64,000 nt of DNA from Methylorubrum rhodesianum (lineage in GTDB: Bacteria > Pseudomonadota > Alphaproteobacteria > Rhizobiales > Beijerinckiaceae): the NCBI RefSeq assembly GCF_014199985.1, contig NZ_JACHOS010000006.1, positions 124,001-188,000 on the forward strand, given 5' to 3'. Numbering within the stretch: position 1 is the stretch's first letter; each line of letters opens with the position of its first letter. Below, piece after piece: positions 16,462 to 25,288 of this stretch. The notes below the pieces were generated by a model that worked only from the letters and a program-made list of their open reading frames with translations, was not told the DNA's origin and searched no databases. A program made the position numbers and the translations under genes.

Positions 16462-17484
16462 ATGGACGACCATCGGCAGGATCACCGGGACAACCACGCC
16501 CATCCGGATCACGGCCACGATCATGCCGGGCATGGGCACCGCCAGGAGCACAGCCATGCCCACGCTCATGGAGGGCACGGTCATGGTGGAGATGGGCACG
16601 TTCACGCGCCGAAAAATTTCGGACCGGCCTTCGCCATCGGCATCGCGCTGAATCTCGGCTTCGTCGGCGTCGAGGCGCTCTACGGCTGGCTGTCGAACTC
16701 GATGGCGCTGGTGGCCGATGCCGGCCACAACCTCTCCGACGTGCTCGGGCTCGTCGCCGCCTGGATCGCCGCGGTGCTGGTCAAGCGGGCACCGTCGGCC
16801 CGCTTCACCTACGGCCTGCGCGGCTCCTCGATCCTCGCCGCCCTGTTCAACGCGGTGGTGCTGCTGGTGGCCACCGGCGGCATCATCGTCGAGGCGGTGC
16901 AGCGCTTCCTCGAGCCGGCGCCTGTCGCCGGCACGACGGTGATGGTGGTGGCCGGGATCGGCATCCTCATCAACGGCTTCACGGCGTGGCTGTTCGCCTC
17001 GGGCGCGGGGGGCGACATCAACATCCGCGGCGCCTACCTGCACATGGTGGCCGACGCGGCGGTCTCGGCCGGCGTGGTGCTGGCGGGTCTCGTCATCCTC
17101 GCCACCGGCTTCGACTGGCTCGACCCGCTGGTGAGCCTCGTCATCGCCGCGCTCATCATCGTCGCGACCTGGGGGCTGCTGCGCGACAGCGTGGCGATGT
17201 CGCTTGCCGCGGTCCCGCCCGGCATCGACCCGGAGGCGGTGCGCGCCTGTCTGGCCGCCCGCCCGGGCGTGCGCGGGCTGCACGACCTCCACATCTGGCC
17301 GATGAGCACCACCGAGCCGGCGCTCACCGCCCATCTCGTCGTGGCGGGCGAGGCGAACCACGGCCTCTTCCTCAAGGAGACGGCGGACGAGCTGCGCCAG
17401 CGCTTCGGCATCGGCCACGCCACCCTCCAGATCGAGGTGGAGGGGGAGACCGCCTGCACGCTGCCCAGGGGCTGCGTCGCGTGA
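16462..17484 (+). CDS. Cation diffusion facilitator (zinc/divalent metal exporter), His-rich N-terminus
   Basis: A 340-residue inner-membrane metal/proton antiporter of the CzcD/ZitB type. The first ~55 residues are extremely His-rich (repeated GHGH/HAHAHG), a cytoplasmic metal-binding tail. Six membrane segments follow. The metal-site motifs are VADAGHNLSDVLG in TM2 and HMVADAAVS in TM5 (HxxxD pairs typical of zinc transporters). The C-terminal domain includes LHDLHIWPMSTTEPALTAHL. It starts 14 bp after maf and ends 40 bp before aroE, an insertion relative to the Caulobacter order. Zinc is likely, with cobalt or cadmium possible. Confidence 0.9.
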   Translation: MDDHRQDHRDNHAHPDHGHDHAGHGHRQEHSHAHAHGGHGHGGDGHVHAPKNFGPAFAIGIALNLGFVGVEALYGWLSNSMALVADAGHNLSDVLGLVAAWIAAVLVKRAPSARFTYGLRGSSILAALFNAVVLLVATGGIIVEAVQRFLEPAPVAGTTVMVVAGIGILINGFTAWLFASGAGGDINIRGAYLHMVADAAVSAGVVLAGLVILATGFDWLDPLVSLVIAALIIVATWGLLRDSVAMSLAAVPPGIDPEAVRACLAARPGVRGLHDLHIWPMSTTEPALTAHLVVAGEANHGLFLKETADELRQRFGIGHATLQIEVEGETACTLPRGCVA

Positions 17485-17524
17485 TGTCCATCGGCTTCTC
17501 AGGCGCATGCGCCGGCAGGATTCC

Positions 17525-18373
17525 ATGACAGTCAGGGCCTTCGTCGTCGGCCACCCGATCCGGCATTCCCGCTCGCCGCTGATCCACGGCCACTGGCTCG
17601 CCGAGCACGGGCTCGCCGGCACCTACGAGCGCATCGACGTGGCGCCGGACGCCTTCGAGGCGCTCGTCCGCGGGCTGCCCGGTTCGGGCTTTGCCGGCGG
17701 CAACGTCACCATCCCGCACAAGGAGGCGGCCTATCGCCTCGCCGACTCCCTGACGGAGCGCGCGAAGAAAATCGGCGCGGTGAACACGCTGATCGTCGAG
17801 GGCGACCGGGTTCGCGGCGACAACACCGACGCCCCGGGCTTCATCGCCCATCTCGACCAGAGCCTCGGCCGAAGCCCGGACCAGGACTGGCCCGAGCGCA
17901 CCGGCCGGACCGCCCTCGTGCTCGGCGCGGGCGGGGCGGCGCGGGCCATCGTCGTCGGGCTGGTGGAGCGGGGAATGCGGGTCCGTGTCGCCAACCGCAG
18001 CCCCGAGCGGGCGCGGGCGCTCGCCGAACTCGACCCCGACCACGTCGAGGCACTGGCCTGGGAGGCGGTGCCGGAGGCGCTCTCCGACACCGGACTTCTC
18101 GTCAACACCACCTCGCTCGGCATGGCCGGGCACCCGCCGCTCGCTCTCGATCTCGCCCCGCTCCCGAGCCGCGCGGCGGTGGCCGACATCGTCTACGTGC
18201 CGCTGGAGACGCCGCTCCTCGCCGCGGCGCGGGCGCGGGGGCTCGCCGCGGTCGACGGGCTCGGCATGCTGCTGCACCAGGCGGTGCCGGGCTTCGAGGC
18301 GTGGTTCGGCCTGCGTCCCGCCGTCACGCCGGCCCTGCGCGAGAAAATCGTCGCGGATCTCGCCGCGCGATGA
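17525..18373 (+). CDS. aroE: Shikimate dehydrogenase
   Basis: AroE reduces 3-dehydroshikimate to shikimate with NADPH in the aromatic amino acid pathway. The 282-residue product has the substrate motif IRHSRSPLIHGHWL, the catalytic Lys in NVTIPHKEAAYRLAD, and the catalytic Asp in VRGDNTDAPGF. The cofactor loop is VLGAGGAARAIVVGL, and the NADP-type NRSPERARAL follows. The ATG at 17525 (MTVRAFVVGHPI) is preferred over earlier in-frame starts. The stop overlaps the coaE start (ATGA). Confidence 0.94.
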   Translation: MTVRAFVVGHPIRHSRSPLIHGHWLAEHGLAGTYERIDVAPDAFEALVRGLPGSGFAGGNVTIPHKEAAYRLADSLTERAKKIGAVNTLIVEGDRVRGDNTDAPGFIAHLDQSLGRSPDQDWPERTGRTALVLGAGGAARAIVVGLVERGMRVRVANRSPERARALAELDPDHVEALAWEAVPEALSDTGLLVNTTSLGMAGHPPLALDLAPLPSRAAVADIVYVPLETPLLAAARARGLAAVDGLGMLLHQAVPGFEAWFGLRPAVTPALREKIVADLAAR

Positions 18374-18990
18374 GCGCTCCCGGCCAATCCCGCCGCCCCG
18401 TGGTGCTCGGCCTCACCGGCTCGATCGGCATGGGCAAATCGGCCACCGCCGCGATGTTCGCCGCCCGCGGCGTGCCGGTCCACGATTCGGACGCGGCGGT
18501 CCACGCCCTCTACGGGCCGGGCGGTACTGCGGCGCGGGCGATCGGCGATGACTTCCCCGGCACCCTGACTCCGGAGGGCGGCGTCGATCGTCCGGCGCTG
18601 CGCGCGGCGGTGCTGGGTGACGCGGACAAACTCGCCCGGCTGGAAGCGATCGTGCATCCGCTGGTCCGGGAGGAGAGCCGCGCCTTCCTCGCCCGCAACG
18701 CGGAGGCGCCGCTGGTCGTCCTTGACATCCCGCTGCTGTTCGAGACCGGGGCCGACGCCCGCTGCGACGCGGTCCTCGTCGTCACGGCCCCGCCGGAGGT
18801 CCAGCGTGCCCGCGTGCTCGCCCGCCCCGGCATGACCGAGGCGGCGTTCGAGGCGATCCGCGCCAAGCAGATGCCGGATCCCGAGAAGCGGGCGCGGGCG
18901 GACTTTTTGATCGACACGAGCCGCGGGTTCGAACACGCGGAAGCCGAGGTGGGGCGGATCGTCGAGGAGTTGGCGAGCCGAACCCGGTGA
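18370..18990 (+). CDS. coaE: Dephospho-CoA kinase
   Basis: CoaE phosphorylates dephospho-CoA in the last step of coenzyme A synthesis. The 206-residue product has the P-loop GLTGSIGMGKSATA, the conserved DSDAAVHALYG, LEAIVHPLV, and DIPLLFETGAD. Its ATG overlaps the aroE stop by 4 nt (ATGA), indicating coupled translation. Length and motif order match the family. Confidence 0.94.
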   Translation: MSAPGQSRRPVVLGLTGSIGMGKSATAAMFAARGVPVHDSDAAVHALYGPGGTAARAIGDDFPGTLTPEGGVDRPALRAAVLGDADKLARLEAIVHPLVREESRAFLARNAEAPLVVLDIPLLFETGADARCDAVLVVTAPPEVQRARVLARPGMTEAAFEAIRAKQMPDPEKRARADFLIDTSRGFEHAEAEVGRIVEELASRTR

Positions 18991-19061
18991 CGGGCGCTGC
19001 CGGTTAACCCATCCTTCGGCGACCGGCGCGCAGGCTGCCCGCCGGCCACGGAACCAAAAAA

Positions 19062-19772
19062 ATGCTGCGCGAGATCGTCCTCGATACCGAGACCACCGGC
19101 ACGGACGCCAGGAACGGCGACCGGCTCATCGAGATCGGCTGCGTCGAGCTGATCAACCACGTCCAGACCGGCAAATTCTACCACCAGCTCATCAACCCGC
19201 AGCGGGCGGTGTCCGAGGGCGCCTTCGCGGTCCACGGCATCTCGGACGCGATGCTCGCCGACAAGCCGGTCTTCGCCGATGTGGTCGATGCCTTCGTCGC
19301 CTTCTGCGGCGATGCGCGGCTGGTGATCCACAACGCGCCCTTCGACGTCGGCTTCCTCAACATGGAGTTCGCCCGGCTCGGGCCCGCCGCCCCGAAGGCG
19401 ATTCCGCTGGAGGACGTGGTCGACACCCTGCTGCTCGCCCGCCGCAAGCATCCGGGCGCGGCCAACAACCTCGACGCCCTGTGCAACCGCTACGGCGTCG
19501 ACACCACCCGCCGGGTCAAGCACGGCGCGCTCCTCGACGCGCAGATCCTGGCCGAGGTCTATGTCGAACTGCTGGGCGGCAAGCAGACCAGCCTCGGGCT
19601 CAGCATCGCCGAGCCGGCCGGAAGCGTGGCGGTCGAGGCGCTGGCCGATTCGGGGCCGGCCGGGCCACGGCCAATGCGCAGCCGGCTCACCGAGACGGAG
19701 CGCCTGCGGCATGGCAGCTTTGTCGAGACCCTCGGAACAAACGCCGTCTGGCGGGAATACTTGGAACCGTGA
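19062..19772 (+). CDS. dnaQ: DNA polymerase III epsilon subunit (proofreading exonuclease)
   Basis: DnaQ is the 3'-5' proofreading exonuclease of the replicative polymerase. The 236-residue product shows the DEDDh motifs: ExoI LDTETTGTD at residues 6-14, ExoII HNAPFDVGFLN, and ExoIII VKHGALLDAQILAEVY. The C-terminal tail (residues ~190-236) would contact the alpha subunit. It follows coaE by 71 bp and closes the origin-proximal block ppsR-maf-aroE-coaE-dnaQ. Confidence 0.93.
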   Translation: MLREIVLDTETTGTDARNGDRLIEIGCVELINHVQTGKFYHQLINPQRAVSEGAFAVHGISDAMLADKPVFADVVDAFVAFCGDARLVIHNAPFDVGFLNMEFARLGPAAPKAIPLEDVVDTLLLARRKHPGAANNLDALCNRYGVDTTRRVKHGALLDAQILAEVYVELLGGKQTSLGLSIAEPAGSVAVEALADSGPAGPRPMRSRLTETERLRHGSFVETLGTNAVWREYLEP

Positions 19773-19887
19773 GCGCGCGCGCCCTTCGGCGCATATCGGT
19801 AAGTCCCTGCCGGCGCCCGCTCTTCTGCGCCGCATCGCCTGAGGGTCCACCGGAGCGGTCGCCGCGCAGCCATCCAAGCCGGACGCC

Positions 19888-19931
19888 TTTTTGCTGCAAT
19901 GCAAAAACTTTCATCTTGCGGCGCAGCAAGA
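19888..19931. promoter_or_regulatory. Two tandem TTGC-N6-GCAA inverted repeats upstream of the RHH gene
   Basis: Site 1 is TTTTTGC-N6-GCAAAAA (19888-19907) and site 2 is TCTTGC-N6-GCAAGA (19914-19931). They share TTGC-N6-GCAA and their centres lie 25 bp apart, so they may face similar sides of the helix. They precede the regulator-esterase pair by about 45 bp. The RHH protein itself or a PHB regulator of the PhaR type (known for TGC-rich sites) could bind; this is inference. Confidence 0.5.
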
Positions 19932-19974
19932 GCATTCCCATACCATCCCTGTGGATGGCGCGGGGATGTGCGCG

Positions 19975-20424
19975 ATGATGGATGTGATGCAGCAGAGCCG
20001 GCCGGACGTTCCGCCAGCCATGCGCGGCGGGACCAGATCCGGCGACCTTGAGAAGATCACGGTCAATCTCGGCTTCGTCGATCTCGGGCATGTCGATCTG
20101 CTCGTCTCGGAAGGCGTCTACGCCAACCGCAGCGACTTCATCCGCACGGCGATCCGCAACCAGATCGAGCGGCACGCCGACATCACCCGCCAATCGGTGG
20201 CCCGCAAACCGATCGAGGTCGGCCTGCGCCGCTACGGCCGGGCCGAACTGGAATCGGCGCGGGCATCGGGGACACGGCTCGATATCCGCGTCCTCGGCCT
20301 CGCCGTGATCGCCGACGACGTTCCCGCCGATCTGGCCAGCGCCGCGATCGCCTCGATCGAAGTGCTCGGCAGCCTTCAGGCGAGCCCCGCGGTGAAGCGG
20401 GTGCTGGCCGACCGCCTGCTCTGA
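19975..20424 (+). CDS. Ribbon-helix-helix (CopG-like) transcriptional regulator
   Basis: A protein of about 149 residues. The RHH DNA-binding core is EKITVNLGFVDLGHVDLLV followed by SEGVYANRSDFIRTAIRNQI, at residues ~24-65, where the beta strand inserts in the major groove. The C-terminal ~80 residues, including RLDIRVLGLAVIADDVPADL, have no domain I recognise. The start at 19975 is supported by GGGGA 8 nt upstream; ATGs at 19966 and 19978 are alternatives. It lies 89 bp before a PHB-depolymerase-family esterase and probably controls it. Tandem inverted repeats upstream may be its operators. Confidence 0.75.
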   Translation: MMDVMQQSRPDVPPAMRGGTRSGDLEKITVNLGFVDLGHVDLLVSEGVYANRSDFIRTAIRNQIERHADITRQSVARKPIEVGLRRYGRAELESARASGTRLDIRVLGLAVIADDVPADLASAAIASIEVLGSLQASPAVKRVLADRLL

Positions 20425-20513
20425 CCCCGGAAGACTCCGGATCCGGACACCCCCGCCCTCGTGACCCGCTGCGCGCGTGCGCGCCCGTCGCCGACCCGGA
20501 AAGCGAGACCCGC

Positions 20514-21755
20514 ATGACCGAACGTCACAACGCCTTCTTCACCGACATGGCCGAGGCCACCCGCCTGACCCGGGCCGGACGGCTCGGCGAGGCGACCGCC
20601 CTGATCCAGCGCAGCCTCGGGGCGGCGGGATCGGTCCCCGAGAGGCCGCAGCCGGCCGACGCCCCAGGCACCCCGCGCGCGGTTCCGCGGCTCGACGGTC
20701 CGGCGGCCCGGCTCGAGCCGGAAGCGGATGCGGCGCAGGCGGCGCTGATCCCGGAGCGGCTGCGCGAGAACATCGACCAGATGATGCAGGGCCTGCGCAC
20801 CCTCGCGCCCTCCCTGCGGGGGCTGGTGGGTGGCAACCTGCACGCTCCGAGACCGGAGGGCGTCGAGCCCGAAGACGGCCAGTTCGTCGAGCGCAGCTTC
20901 TCCAATGCGGCCGGCGCGCGGGACTACAAGCTGTTCATCCCGAGCCCGCGGAGCGGGCGGCGACCGCTCCTCGTGATGCTGCACGGCTGCACCCAGACGC
21001 CGGACGACTTCGCCGCGGGCACGCGCATGAACGGGCTCGCCGAGGAGGAGGGGATCTACGTCGTCTATCCCCGCCAATCGAGCCGGGCCAACGCGCAGCG
21101 GTGCTGGAACTGGTTCGAGCCCGGCGACCAGGGCCGGGAAATGGGAGAGGCCGGCATCATCGCCGGGCTCGTCCGCGCGGTCTGCGCCGAGCACCCGATC
21201 GACCGCTCCCGCATCTACATCGCCGGCCTCTCGGCGGGCGGGGCGGCGGCGGCCAACATCGCCCGGGCCTATCCCGACCTGTTCGCGGGGCTCGGCGTGC
21301 ATTCGGGTCTCGCCGCGGGCTGTGCCCGCGACCTGCCCTCGGCGCTGGCGGCGATGCGTGTCGGCGCGCCCGGTGCGGCCGAGCCCGGCGGTGCCGCCGG
21401 CTTCGGCGCCGGAGCGGTGACGCAGGCCCTGCGGGTGCCGACCATCGTCTTCCACGGCGAGGGCGACGGCACGGTCCATCCCCGCAACGCCGAGGCGGTG
21501 CTGGCCCAGGCCGGGGTCGAGGCGCTGACGCCGCGGCGGGAGGGCGGGACCGGGAGCGGTCACAGCTACACCCGCACCCGCTACGCCGACGAGACAGGGC
21601 GGGTGCAGGCCGAGGCTTGGTCGGTGCAGGGTGCGGGCCATGCTTGGTCCGGCGGCAGCCCGGCGGGCAGCTACACCGACGCGAACGGGCCGGATGCCTC
21701 GCGGGCGATGCTCGACTTCTTCCTCAGCCACAGCCTGCCGGGCGCACGGGGATAG
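20514..21755 (+). CDS. PHB depolymerase family esterase
   Basis: A 413-residue alpha/beta hydrolase of the polyhydroxybutyrate depolymerase-like esterase group (TIGR01840). The oxyanion region is LLVMLHGCTQTPDDFAAGTR, the nucleophile lies in GLSAGGAAAANIA, the Asp in FHGEGDGTVHPRNAE, and the His in GAGHAWSGGSPAGSYTD. The N-terminal ~130 residues are a variable Ala/Pro-rich region resembling other intracellular members, without a clear signal peptide. Substrate may be PHB, another polyester or a feruloyl-type ester. The paired RHH regulator suggests regulated expression. Confidence 0.85.
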   Translation: MTERHNAFFTDMAEATRLTRAGRLGEATALIQRSLGAAGSVPERPQPADAPGTPRAVPRLDGPAARLEPEADAAQAALIPERLRENIDQMMQGLRTLAPSLRGLVGGNLHAPRPEGVEPEDGQFVERSFSNAAGARDYKLFIPSPRSGRRPLLVMLHGCTQTPDDFAAGTRMNGLAEEEGIYVVYPRQSSRANAQRCWNWFEPGDQGREMGEAGIIAGLVRAVCAEHPIDRSRIYIAGLSAGGAAAANIARAYPDLFAGLGVHSGLAAGCARDLPSALAAMRVGAPGAAEPGGAAGFGAGAVTQALRVPTIVFHGEGDGTVHPRNAEAVLAQAGVEALTPRREGGTGSGHSYTRTRYADETGRVQAEAWSVQGAGHAWSGGSPAGSYTDANGPDASRAMLDFFLSHSLPGARG

Positions 21756-21805
21756 GGCATCATCCCGAAAGGCGGCCGCCGGCTTCCGGAAACGGTGACG
21801 TAGAA

Positions 21806-22306
21806 TCAATCGGCCGGGGCATCACGCCGGATCTCGTATCCCGGGTGCTGCCCCGGCTCTCGGCGCGAGGCCAGCGCCGCCGCGAGCCCGCCGGGAAACA
21901 GGGCGACGCCGTCCGGCAGCGCGGCCGGGGCGAGCCAGCGCGCGGTGCAGGCCGTGCCGTCATCCTCGCTGAAACGGATCACGTCGCGGTCGTAGAGGGT
22001 CGCGTCGTGCAGGCGGATATCGGCGGCGAAGACGATCTCGTGACCCAGCGCGCCCTCGTGGCGGTAGATATTCTCGAACACCGTCCAGGGGCCGGCGATG
22101 GTCACGCCGCAGCCGAGCTCCTCCCGGAATTCCCGCGCCAGGGCCTGCTCGCGGGTCTCGCCGAAGGCGATGCTGCCGCCCGGCGGACGCACGCCCTTGA
22201 TCCGGCCGCGGTCGTCGAGGACCTCGACCGCCAGCAGCGCGTCCCCGCGCCACGCCAGCCCGATCACCTTGACGCGGATCGCTTGAGGCGGACGCCAACT
22301 CATCAT
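21806..22306 (-). CDS. NUDIX hydrolase
   Basis: A 166-residue NUDIX protein with the box GGSIAFGETREQALAREFRE followed by ELGCG. It ends YEIRRDAPAD. Two adjacent ATGs (22306, 22303) follow AGGA; an open extension to 22495 runs through repeat-like DNA and is not credible. It is convergent with the esterase gene, 50 bp away. The segment TVFENIYRHEGALGHEIVF is seen in NUDIX proteins of unknown substrate. No pathway can be assigned. Confidence 0.83.
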   Translation of the reverse strand: MMSWRPPQAIRVKVIGLAWRGDALLAVEVLDDRGRIKGVRPPGGSIAFGETREQALAREFREELGCGVTIAGPWTVFENIYRHEGALGHEIVFAADIRLHDATLYDRDVIRFSEDDGTACTARWLAPAALPDGVALFPGGLAAALASRREPGQHPGYEIRRDAPAD

Positions 22307-22388
22307 GGAATTCGGTTCCTTCGGCTCGGCCGTTCTCGTGCACGGCGGCGGCATGGGGCGGCATGGGAGCGTGTGACACGTCATCCGT

Positions 22389-22446
22389 TTGATCACTTCG
22401 GCTCCGCCTCGCGATGACGGGACTCGGCACGGTCCGAGGTGATCAA
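22389..22446. repeat. Dispersed hairpin repeat (TGATCAACCGG family)
   Basis: Arms TTGATCACTTCGG (22389-22401) and CCGAGGTGATCAA (22434-22446) pair with one mismatch. The right arm matches CCGAAGTGATCAACCGG at 10584-10600 after hisG, so this is a repeated intergenic element. It lies in the gap 22307-22516, which otherwise shows no gene. Confidence 0.5.
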
Positions 22447-22516
22447 CCGGAAACCGTATGAGGCGAATGCTTGCTCGTCCGTGTTGGGCCCCCAAGGGGC
22501 TTTCACACGGCCCGCT

Positions 22517-23506
22517 TCAGGGTGATCCACCGTGCTCCCGCGCCGGATCATGTTTCCAAACGCCGTCCTTCAGCCAGTCCGAAACGCCACGGAACAGGGA
22601 GGGTTTGAGATCCTTGCCATCTCGCCGCAGGGCGTGATCCGCGCCAGTCACGGTCTGAACGGTGACGTTTGTCTGGCCTGCTGCCCGCATGGCCTCCTTC
22701 AGGTGCCATGCGGCTTCGACCGGCACGCTCCGATCCTTCTCGCCGAACAGAACGAGAGCAGGCACACGCAGTCGCAGGTACGCGGGCAGCGGATCGGCGT
22801 CGAGCATCGACGACCAGTAGGTATGGGCGTGACCGAAGCGGCGCTTGGCGACGGAATGGGGATCCGACGCCACCTTGGCTGAGAGCGCGTCGAAATCGAC
22901 CGCCAGCAGGTCTTGTGAGGCCAGGATCTGAAGGCTCCGGCGCAGGGTCAGACCGCCCGAGCCGATCACGACCACCCGGTCCACGACGGCCGGACCTGCC
23001 TCTGCCGCGAGGGCAACGGCAATGCCCCCGCCCTCCGAGACGCCGAACAGCGTGATCGGGCCATTCCCGCCGTCGCCGCCGCGCTTCAGCCAGTCGAAGA
23101 CCGCGCGCTGACGCATGAGGATCGCGGGCAGCGTGTCCGCGGCGTGGAATGCGTCACCGCAGGCCAAACCGAGATCGCCATCGGCGACCCCGGGCTTTTG
23201 GACGGCATAGACGCGGTAGGGGGTGCGGAGCGGCTGAAGGTAGGGGCGTAGGAAGTGTTTGAGGCTGGTGCAGCCCGAGCCCGATACGAACAGCATCCGC
23301 TTCGGCCGATCCGACGCGGCACCTTCGCCGATGGCGACGGAGTAGAGCATCAGGTCGGTTCCGTCAGGGGCGCCGATGGGTGGACGCTCGGGGGGATCGA
23401 GCGCACTCTCGGCAGCGTACCGGATCGGCGTCGCGATGGAGCAGGCCGAAAGCGCCGTGACGATGATGAGCACGAGCACGCGCCAGTTGCGCGAGTGGGT
23501 CCGCAT
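22517..23506 (-). CDS. Lipoprotein alpha/beta hydrolase
   Basis: A 329-residue predicted lipoprotein: the N-terminus RVLVLIIVTALSACSIA carries a lipobox (LSAC). The rest is an alpha/beta hydrolase with MLFVSGSGCTSLKHF near the oxyanion site, the nucleophile Ser in LFGVSEGGGIAVALA, the Asp in LFGEKDRSVP, and His in GADHALRRDG. It should sit in the periplasm anchored to a membrane. The ATG at 23506 has GGAGAC upstream. Its leader region and the truncated regulator before it are near copies of those at 24988-25160, showing a local duplication. Substrate unknown. Confidence 0.78.
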   Translation of the reverse strand: MRTHSRNWRVLVLIIVTALSACSIATPIRYAAESALDPPERPPIGAPDGTDLMLYSVAIGEGAASDRPKRMLFVSGSGCTSLKHFLRPYLQPLRTPYRVYAVQKPGVADGDLGLACGDAFHAADTLPAILMRQRAVFDWLKRGGDGGNGPITLFGVSEGGGIAVALAAEAGPAVVDRVVVIGSGGLTLRRSLQILASQDLLAVDFDALSAKVASDPHSVAKRRFGHAHTYWSSMLDADPLPAYLRLRVPALVLFGEKDRSVPVEAAWHLKEAMRAAGQTNVTVQTVTGADHALRRDGKDLKPSLFRGVSDWLKDGVWKHDPAREHGGSP

Positions 23507-23568
23507 GGGCACAGGTCTCCGATCCCGCAGGCCGATGGGCGCGGGTTCGAGGTCGGATGGTGGGTCGG

Positions 23569-23737
23569 TCAGCCTGTGCGTCGCAGCGCGTTCCCGCTGT
23601 CGGGCACGTATTCGAGCAGGTCGCCGGGTTGGCAGTCGAGTTCCCGACAGATCGCTTCGAGCGTCGAGAAGCGCACGCCCTGGACCTTGCCGGACTTCAG
23701 CAGGGACAGATTTGCTTCCGTGATGCCGACCGCGCGC
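23569..23737 (-). pseudogene. Truncated copy of the Xre-type regulator
   Basis: Read on the minus strand this encodes ARAVGITEANLSLLKSGKVQ and onward to a stop. It is almost identical to residues 22-77 of the intact regulator at 25055-25288 but lacks the first ~21 residues, including most of the first helix. Homology stops abruptly near 23737, where the PDZ reading frame from upstream runs in. No start codon of its own is evident. It marks a local duplication. Confidence 0.8.
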
Positions 23738-24988
23738 CCTCGACCTCGACCCTCACGGCGGTGCCGGCCCGGTCGAGTTCCAGGATGCGCGGCCCGCCCG
23801 GTCGTGCCGACAGCGTCGCGAGCACCGCGTCGGGCGGGAGCCCGTCGAGTGGCCGCCCGTCGATCCGCAGCAACCGGTCGCCCGCTTCGACGCCTGGGAC
23901 GAGAGGACGGCCCTGCCGCGGCGCGACGGCGGCAACGGCGTAACCCGTGTCGTGCCGGACCAGCGTCAGGCCGATGCCGTCGAGGTCATCGGAACGGGCC
24001 GCGCGCTGCCGCTCCCAGAAACTTTGCCCCTCGGCGTAATCGAGCGTCAGCCGGACGTCGTCGAGCACGTTGTTGCCGAGCCAGCCGACCACGGGCTCGC
24101 CGATACCGGCCTGCCAACTGTCCCAGAAAGCCTCGCCGAACGCGGCCTCGCCGAGCTTGCCGCCGAGCGGTCCGGTGCCGAGCGCGCCGACATCGGGAAG
24201 CGACAGCCCCGGGAGATCGAGGCGGGGCACGCGGATCAGCGTGCAGCCGGTTCGAGGTCCAGATCCGCCATCGCGAGGTTGGAACGTCCGACCGCGCCGT
24301 CCGCGCGGTGCCAGTCGGGGTGCCGGTCGATCCACGTCGCGACGGTGCGCCCCCGCAGCCACGTGTAAGGTGCGCCGACGTCGAGAACGAGGGGAACGGC
24401 TCGGTCGTCGATCCGCGCCTCCACCACCGCGACCCCGGAGGCGGGATTGATCCGCACCGGCACAGGCACGCCGCGTGGGCGCAGCGATCCGGGCCGCGCC
24501 AGGGTGAGGGAAGCCGCTCGCGGATCGACCGTGACCACGAAGCGCCGGAGCACGCCGGCGGGCAGCACGGCCTCCACGATGCGGGGCGCGAACAGCAAGT
24601 CGAGGAGATCCCGCCCCCCGTTTCGGCCGGGGCCGTCGATGACGGCGCGCCCGCCGACCGTCACACCGATGGTGCCGACCCGCATCGTGAGGTCGCGGCC
24701 CTCCGCGAGGCCGAGTTCCCGGTATAGCCCCTCCGACAGGATCGGGGCGGGCGCGGCCATGTTGAGCCAGGCGAGCGCGCGCCGTTCGCTACCGTCCGGA
24801 CGCCGGAAGCCGACGGAGACGAGCCAGCGGCCGGAGGCGCGCTGCATCGGCAGGGTCACGGCGGCGCCGGCCTCCGCCGGCCAGACGACGGCAACCTGAT
24901 CCACCTTCGGGACCGAGGGAATGCAAGCGGAGAGCAATCCGGCGATGACGATCGCGAGCGCGCGCGAGACGCGGGCGAGATGGCGCAT
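23697..24988 (-). pseudogene. Aspartyl-protease-like/PDZ lipoprotein gene, frameshifted
   Basis: The first frame (24988-24236) encodes a lipoprotein start (LAIVIAGLLSACIPS) and a retropepsin-like segment with VPLVLDVGAPYTWLRG, ending prematurely at LDLEPAAR. A second frame (about 24245-23697) continues with LIRVPRLDLPGLSLPDVGAL, then VVGWLGNNVLDDVRLTLDY, and a PDZ-like EAGDRLLRIDGRPLDGLPPD. One missing base in the CCGG run near 24247-24250 explains the break; adding a G restores a single protein of about 430 residues. The 3' end runs into the truncated regulator copy. It was probably a periplasmic protease-like protein. A sequencing error is possible. Confidence 0.7.
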
Positions 24989-25054
24989 GGGCATAGGTCT
25001 CCGCTCCCGCGGCACGCACGCGCGCGGGTTCGAGGCTTGAATCGGTGGGGACGA

Positions 25055-25288
25055 TCAGCAGGCTTGGCGCAGTGCGTCCTCGCCGTCCGGTACGAATTCG
25101 AGCAGGTCGCCGGGTTGGCAGTCGAGTTCCCGGCAGATCGCTTCGAGCGTCGAGAAGCGCACGCCCTGGACCTTGCCGGACTTCAGCAGCGACAGATTTG
25201 CTTCCGTGATGCCGACCGCGCGGGCGAGGTCCTTCGATTTCCGCTTGCGGCGGGCGAGCATCACATCGAGCCGCATCACGATCGGCAT
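25055..25288 (-). CDS. Xre/Cro-type helix-turn-helix regulator (YozG-like)
   Basis: A 77-residue protein, [20 protein letters not shown] then a helix-turn-helix LARAVGITEANLSLLKSGKV (residues 21-40). GVRFSTLEAICRELDCQPGD and DLLEFVPDG complete the fold. Small HTH proteins of this type are usually encoded with a DUF2975 membrane protein, as here: its ATG overlaps the DUF2975 stop by one base (TGATG). They probably form a membrane-linked regulatory pair; the signal is unknown. A truncated near copy lies 1.5 kb downstream. Confidence 0.85.
   Translation of the reverse strand: MPIVMRLDVMLARRKRKSKDLARAVGITEANLSLLKSGKVQGVRFSTLEAICRELDCQPGDLLEFVPDGEDALRQAC

Noticed and set aside
23541..23552. GGTTCGA-like motif (also near 25024) considered as a tRNA T-loop
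   Set aside because: No acceptor or anticodon stem can be folded around it; it belongs to the duplicated lipoprotein leader.
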